Origin: JAPPHA01 sp965242975
Lineage (GTDB): Bacteria > Pseudomonadota > Alphaproteobacteria > Rhodobacterales > Rhodobacteraceae
DNA length: 64,000 nt
Assembly: GCA_965242975.1 (NCBI GenBank)
Contig: CBDETS010000007.1
Coordinates: 6,014,001-6,078,000 of the forward strand
Direction: 5' to 3'
The first letter of the stretch is position 1; each line of letters begins with the position of its first letter. The notes beneath the pieces are model-generated. The model did no database searches. It saw only the letters and a list, made by a program, of their open reading frames with translations, and was not told the origin of the DNA. The position numbers were made by a program, and so were the translations under genes. Shown one piece after another: positions 61,137 through 64,000 of this stretch.

Positions 61137-62438
61137 ATGAAACGGGATCGACGAGGTGACGAAAATCGGCTTCGGCCGTTCGCCGGGTTCGAATGGATGA
61201 TTGCCTGGCGATACCTGCGCGCGCGCCGTAGCGACGGCGGCGTCAGTGTCATGACGTGGATCTCCCTGGTCGGAATCGCGCTCGCCGTTTTTGCACTCAT
61301 TGCCACGCTCGGTGTCCGGTCCGGGTTCCGCGCCGAATTCACGGCGACGATCCTCGGTGCCAACGCCCATGTCACGGTATATCCGACACGGCGGGCTGCG
61401 GCCGGAGTGCGTCCGCGTTTCCTTGACCACGAAAGGATCGTCGAAGCCGTGGAAGGCGTTCCGGGAGTCGTGCGCGTTGCTCCCGTTGTTCGCGGGCAGG
61501 TGATGGCGACGGCCAACGGTGCTACGGTGGGGGTCGAGGTTTTCGGCGAAACGCCTGAAGACCTCGCAAACCTGCCCCTGGTCAGCCAGCCCGAGGTCAG
61601 TCGCGGGAGTATCGATGATTTCGGGCCCGACATCGCCGTTGGCGTCGGTATCGCACGCAATCTCGGGCTTCAACCGGGCAGCCAATTGACATTGATCTCG
61701 CCGGACGGCGTCCAGACGGCATTTGGAACAGCGCCAAGAATCGACAGTTTCGAGGTCGGTTACATCTTTGGGGTCGGCCGTTACGACATCGACCGGACCC
61801 GCGTGTATATGCCGCTCGACATGGCCCAGGAATTCTTCAACACAGGTGCCGGGGTCGACGAACTCGAGGTCATGGTCGAGCGCCCGGACCTGATCGAAGA
61901 CATGACCCGAGAGATCCAGGCGGCAGCCGGGCCTGGATCGGTTCTGTGGACGTGGAAAGATTCGAGTGGTGCATATCTCGCCGCCCTGCAGATGGAAGAC
62001 AACGTCATGTTCATCATCCTGTCGATGTTGGTCCTTATCGCTGTCATGAACATAGTTTCAGGGCTGGTGATGCTGGTAAAGAACAAGGGCCGTGACATCG
62101 CGATTCTACGTACGGTCGGCCTGACGGAGGCATCAATCCTGAGGGTGTTCCTGATCTGCGGAACGACCATCGGAGTCGCGGGAACGGTCCTTGGCGTCGT
62201 ACTGGGTTGCCTGTTCGTGATCTACATTGATCCGATCTTCGAGGTGGTGAACTACCTTGCGGGTGGAGGAGTCTGGGATCCGTCCGTTCGTTTTCTCAGC
62301 CGGCTGCCGGCGCGCCTCGAACTGGCGGATGTCGTAAGCGCGGTTGCACTTTCGGTCGGGCTGTCGGTCGTCGTGACCTATTTTCCTGCCCGACGCGCGG
62401 CGCGAATGGACCCGGTTGAGGCCCTGCGATATGAATGA
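61137..62438 (+). CDS. lolC: Lipoprotein-releasing ABC permease LolC/LolE
   Basis: 433 residues. N-terminal cytoplasmic start with EWMIAWRYLRARRSDGGVSV, a first membrane helix (MTWISLVGIALAVFALIATL), a periplasmic MacB-like domain of about 220 residues, and three C-terminal helices (IILSMLVLIAVMNIVSGLVM onward) with AILRTVGLTEASILRVFLIC. With LolD it moves outer-membrane lipoproteins from the inner membrane to LolA. The gene overlaps lolD by 8 bp. Position after proS is common in alphaproteobacteria. Confidence 0.95.
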   Translation: MKRDRRGDENRLRPFAGFEWMIAWRYLRARRSDGGVSVMTWISLVGIALAVFALIATLGVRSGFRAEFTATILGANAHVTVYPTRRAAAGVRPRFLDHERIVEAVEGVPGVVRVAPVVRGQVMATANGATVGVEVFGETPEDLANLPLVSQPEVSRGSIDDFGPDIAVGVGIARNLGLQPGSQLTLISPDGVQTAFGTAPRIDSFEVGYIFGVGRYDIDRTRVYMPLDMAQEFFNTGAGVDELEVMVERPDLIEDMTREIQAAAGPGSVLWTWKDSSGAYLAALQMEDNVMFIILSMLVLIAVMNIVSGLVMLVKNKGRDIAILRTVGLTEASILRVFLICGTTIGVAGTVLGVVLGCLFVIYIDPIFEVVNYLAGGGVWDPSVRFLSRLPARLELADVVSAVALSVGLSVVVTYFPARRAARMDPVEALRYE

Positions 62439-63147
62439 GTCACGGGATGACCGGGACGTTCTCCGACTTGAAGCCGTGTCCAGATCCTATCGGAAAGGGC
62501 AGGTCGGAGAGGTCAGGGTATTGGCAGGTGTCAGTCTTTCCGTTCGACGGGCCGAAGTCGTCGGGCTCGTTGCGCCGTCCGGAGCGGGAAAGTCAACCCT
62601 CCTGCACATTGCCGGCCTGCTGGACTCTCCGGACGAAGGGCAGGTGATAATCAACGGAACCGACTTTGCGTCCGCCCCTGACCGTCTCCGCACGCACGTC
62701 CGGCGTCACGGGGTCGGATTCGTCTATCAATTCCACCATCTTCTGCCGGAATTCTCGGCGGTCGAAAATATTGTGCTGCCACAACTTGCCGCCGGAACGG
62801 ATCGGAAACAGGCCGATGCCTGGGCGATGGAACTCCTGGAGCGAACGGGCCTGAAAGGGCGTGCACGGCACCGACCGTCCGAGTTGTCGGGAGGCGAGCA
62901 ACAGCGAGTTGCGTTCTGCCGTGCGTTGGCAAACCGCCCGGATCTGTTGCTCGCCGATGAACCCACCGGGAATCTTGATTCGGGTTCGTCCGAATCCGTG
63001 TTCGCAGTCATGATGGAACTTGTGCGCGAACGCCGCCTCTCGGCTTTGATCGCGACTCATGACCGGGACCTGGCGGTTCGGCTTGACCGCACGGTGAGCC
63101 TCGACGAAGGTCATGTGCTTGAACTCGGGCGGGCAAGCCCGGCGTGA
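62431..63147 (+). CDS. lolD: Lipoprotein-releasing ABC ATPase LolD
   Basis: 238 residues from ATG 62431 (MNESRDDRDVLRLEAVS). Walker A VAPSGAGKSTLLHIAG, Q-loop YQFHHLLPEFSAVEN (the LolD-typical segment), signature LSGGEQQRVAFCRALA, Walker B LLLADEPTGNLD, and the switch His in ALIATHDRDLA. It powers LolC. ORF extension to 62416 is unnecessary. Intact. Confidence 0.96.
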   Translation: MNESRDDRDVLRLEAVSRSYRKGQVGEVRVLAGVSLSVRRAEVVGLVAPSGAGKSTLLHIAGLLDSPDEGQVIINGTDFASAPDRLRTHVRRHGVGFVYQFHHLLPEFSAVENIVLPQLAAGTDRKQADAWAMELLERTGLKGRARHRPSELSGGEQQRVAFCRALANRPDLLLADEPTGNLDSGSSESVFAVMMELVRERRLSALIATHDRDLAVRLDRTVSLDEGHVLELGRASPA

Positions 63148-64000
63148 TCAGAGGCTGCAGGATTCCCGGAGAAGGTTCCAATCCGCCGTATCGACGATCG
63201 GGCCGTTTCCGCTGCCCTGTGCCCCGGTTTCCTCCGCTTCGGCGAGAGCTGCGCCGAGAGGAGTTTCGAGTCCGATCGCTTCAGCAAGAGGAATACTGGA
63301 CAGCCCGGCATCGGTGAACAATGCCAAAAGGCGTTCGGCACTTTGAGGCGATGGATTCTGGGCCAGGATTTTCGGCGTGAAACCGTGCAGGACCCGCTCG
63401 GGAATGTCCCGTCCGAGCAGGAATGCCATCGTGTGCCAGGAACCTGCAAAGCGGATCAGCTGCCTGAACAGACGGCGGTCGCGGCTGGCGGCATATTCCA
63501 GCAAGACGAAGCCGGCGGCCAGTTCAGGATCACTGTTCGGGCCGAGAAGGGAATAGTCGAGCAGGATCTTCCCGCCGGGCAAGTGAACGCTCTGGCGTTC
63601 GCCAAGTTCGGCAAGACCGACCTTGACTCCTGCGTCGAGGGCAATTGCGCTCGTGAGCGAGCCAAGGACAGTTGCCGTGACCTGGGTGTCGCATTCGGGT
63701 CCGTTGGTCTTGGTGATTTCTGAAAGGAGCGACTCGTCGATAGACTGGATTCGAACCTGGGGTGTGACGAGGACAGCTTGATCCTCGAGGGCATTCGGCA
63801 ACAGGGTCATCACGAAATATGCCCCGGTCGCAATGATCGTGGCGAAACATGCAAGCGCGAGTTTCAGGCGGAGTCGGGAACTCCGCATCGGTTTGTGGCC
63901 GATTGCGTGGAAGACGTCGATCGCGGCGATCATGTGAGGATCGGTGATTTCGATCGTTTCCGACTCAGTGGCGCCGGGTGAGTAGACGGCAGGAAACTGG
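63148..64000 (-). CDS. Degenerate M48-peptidase-like membrane protein, running off the window
   Basis: The frame is open to the window edge (QFPAVYSPGATESETIEI before the first ATG at 63933), so the 5' end is missing or the start is 63933 or 63888. It resembles by eye alphaproteobacterial M48-type proteins: an N-terminal beta segment, one membrane helix (ALACFATIIATGAYFVMTLL), then HLPGGKILLDYSLLG and DPELAAGFVLLEYAASRDRR. In true M48 peptidases the last stretch is LAGVLAHEIGHV; here HExxH is gone, so it cannot be a zinc protease. It is convergent with lolD. Confidence 0.6.
   Translation of the reverse strand, partial: QFPAVYSPGATESETIEITDPHMIAAIDVFHAIGHKPMRSSRLRLKLALACFATIIATGAYFVMTLLPNALEDQAVLVTPQVRIQSIDESLLSEITKTNGPECDTQVTATVLGSLTSAIALDAGVKVGLAELGERQSVHLPGGKILLDYSLLGPNSDPELAAGFVLLEYAASRDRRLFRQLIRFAGSWHTMAFLLGRDIPERVLHGFTPKILAQNPSPQSAERLLALFTDAGLSSIPLAEAIGLETPLGAALAEAEETGAQGSGNGPIVDTADWNLLRESCSL

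Noticed and set aside
1..64000. Search by eye for tRNA T-loop motifs (GGTTCGAAtCC) and CRISPR-like regular repeats
   Set aside because: No stretch matched a tRNA T-arm with a paired acceptor, and no regularly spaced direct repeats were found; a tRNA scan could still reveal something missed.

Overview
The window reads as chromosomal DNA of a GC-rich alphaproteobacterium. The right end carries an AI-2E/PerM-type permease gene, an HdaA-like DnaA regulator, ppk1, ppx, a short proS and a lolC/lolD pair, all on the + strand, an order typical of alphaproteobacteria. The left end carries a TRAP transporter, a class III aminotransferase and a complete heterotetrameric sarcosine-oxidase-type operon (soxB-D-A-G) divergent from a GlxA/GbdR-like AraC regulator. 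No rRNA, tRNA or CRISPR array was recognised.

Layout. 0-2.9 kb: DctQ/DctM permease genes and a periplasmic-binding-fold protein. 2.9-6.7 kb: a decayed IS21-like end joined to the 3' end of a phoB-like gene, a beta carbonic anhydrase, and an AlbA_2 (Schlafen-type) protein with a small translationally coupled upstream ORF. 7-14.7 kb: aminotransferase, sox operon and regulator. 14.7-52.4 kb: a large accessory island. 52.8-64 kb: core genes.

The island starts with a MobF relaxase gene split by a 3.3 kb IS66-family element (perfect 25-bp inverted repeats, 8-bp target duplication). That element carries a DNA adenine methylase gene, and its tnpC points against tnpA/tnpB. Next come an AAA ATPase/WYL regulator/unknown-protein operon, a second unknown gene sharing a 34-bp upstream box with it, an HhH-like protein, a candidate PD-(D/E)XK protein, an SH3-repeat/CPCC zinc protein split by an ISAzo13-type element, a duplicated metalloprotease-like/small-protein cassette, a single-chain Type ISP restriction-modification enzyme, and two tandem tyrosine recombinases.

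The right part of the island is a three-element nest. An IS66-like transposon (42752-51405; TIRs, 8-bp TSD GCCATTGT) encodes only a transposase and a DUF4338 (DruA-like) protein coupled by ATGA. Its DUF4338 gene has been hit twice, by a 4.4 kb IS21-like element (5-bp TSD CCGGA) carrying zinc-ribbon and Toprim passengers, and by an ISAs1 element (10-bp TSD). Removing both insertions and one copy of each TSD restores a 297-codon frame exactly. A HEPN-MNT toxin-antitoxin pair lies just outside.

Functionally, the left genes suggest uptake and oxidative demethylation of methylated amines. The island combines genome defence with mobile-element traffic. The right-hand genes cover polyphosphate metabolism, replication control, translation and lipoprotein export. 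All assignments come from reading the sequence; no database search was run.
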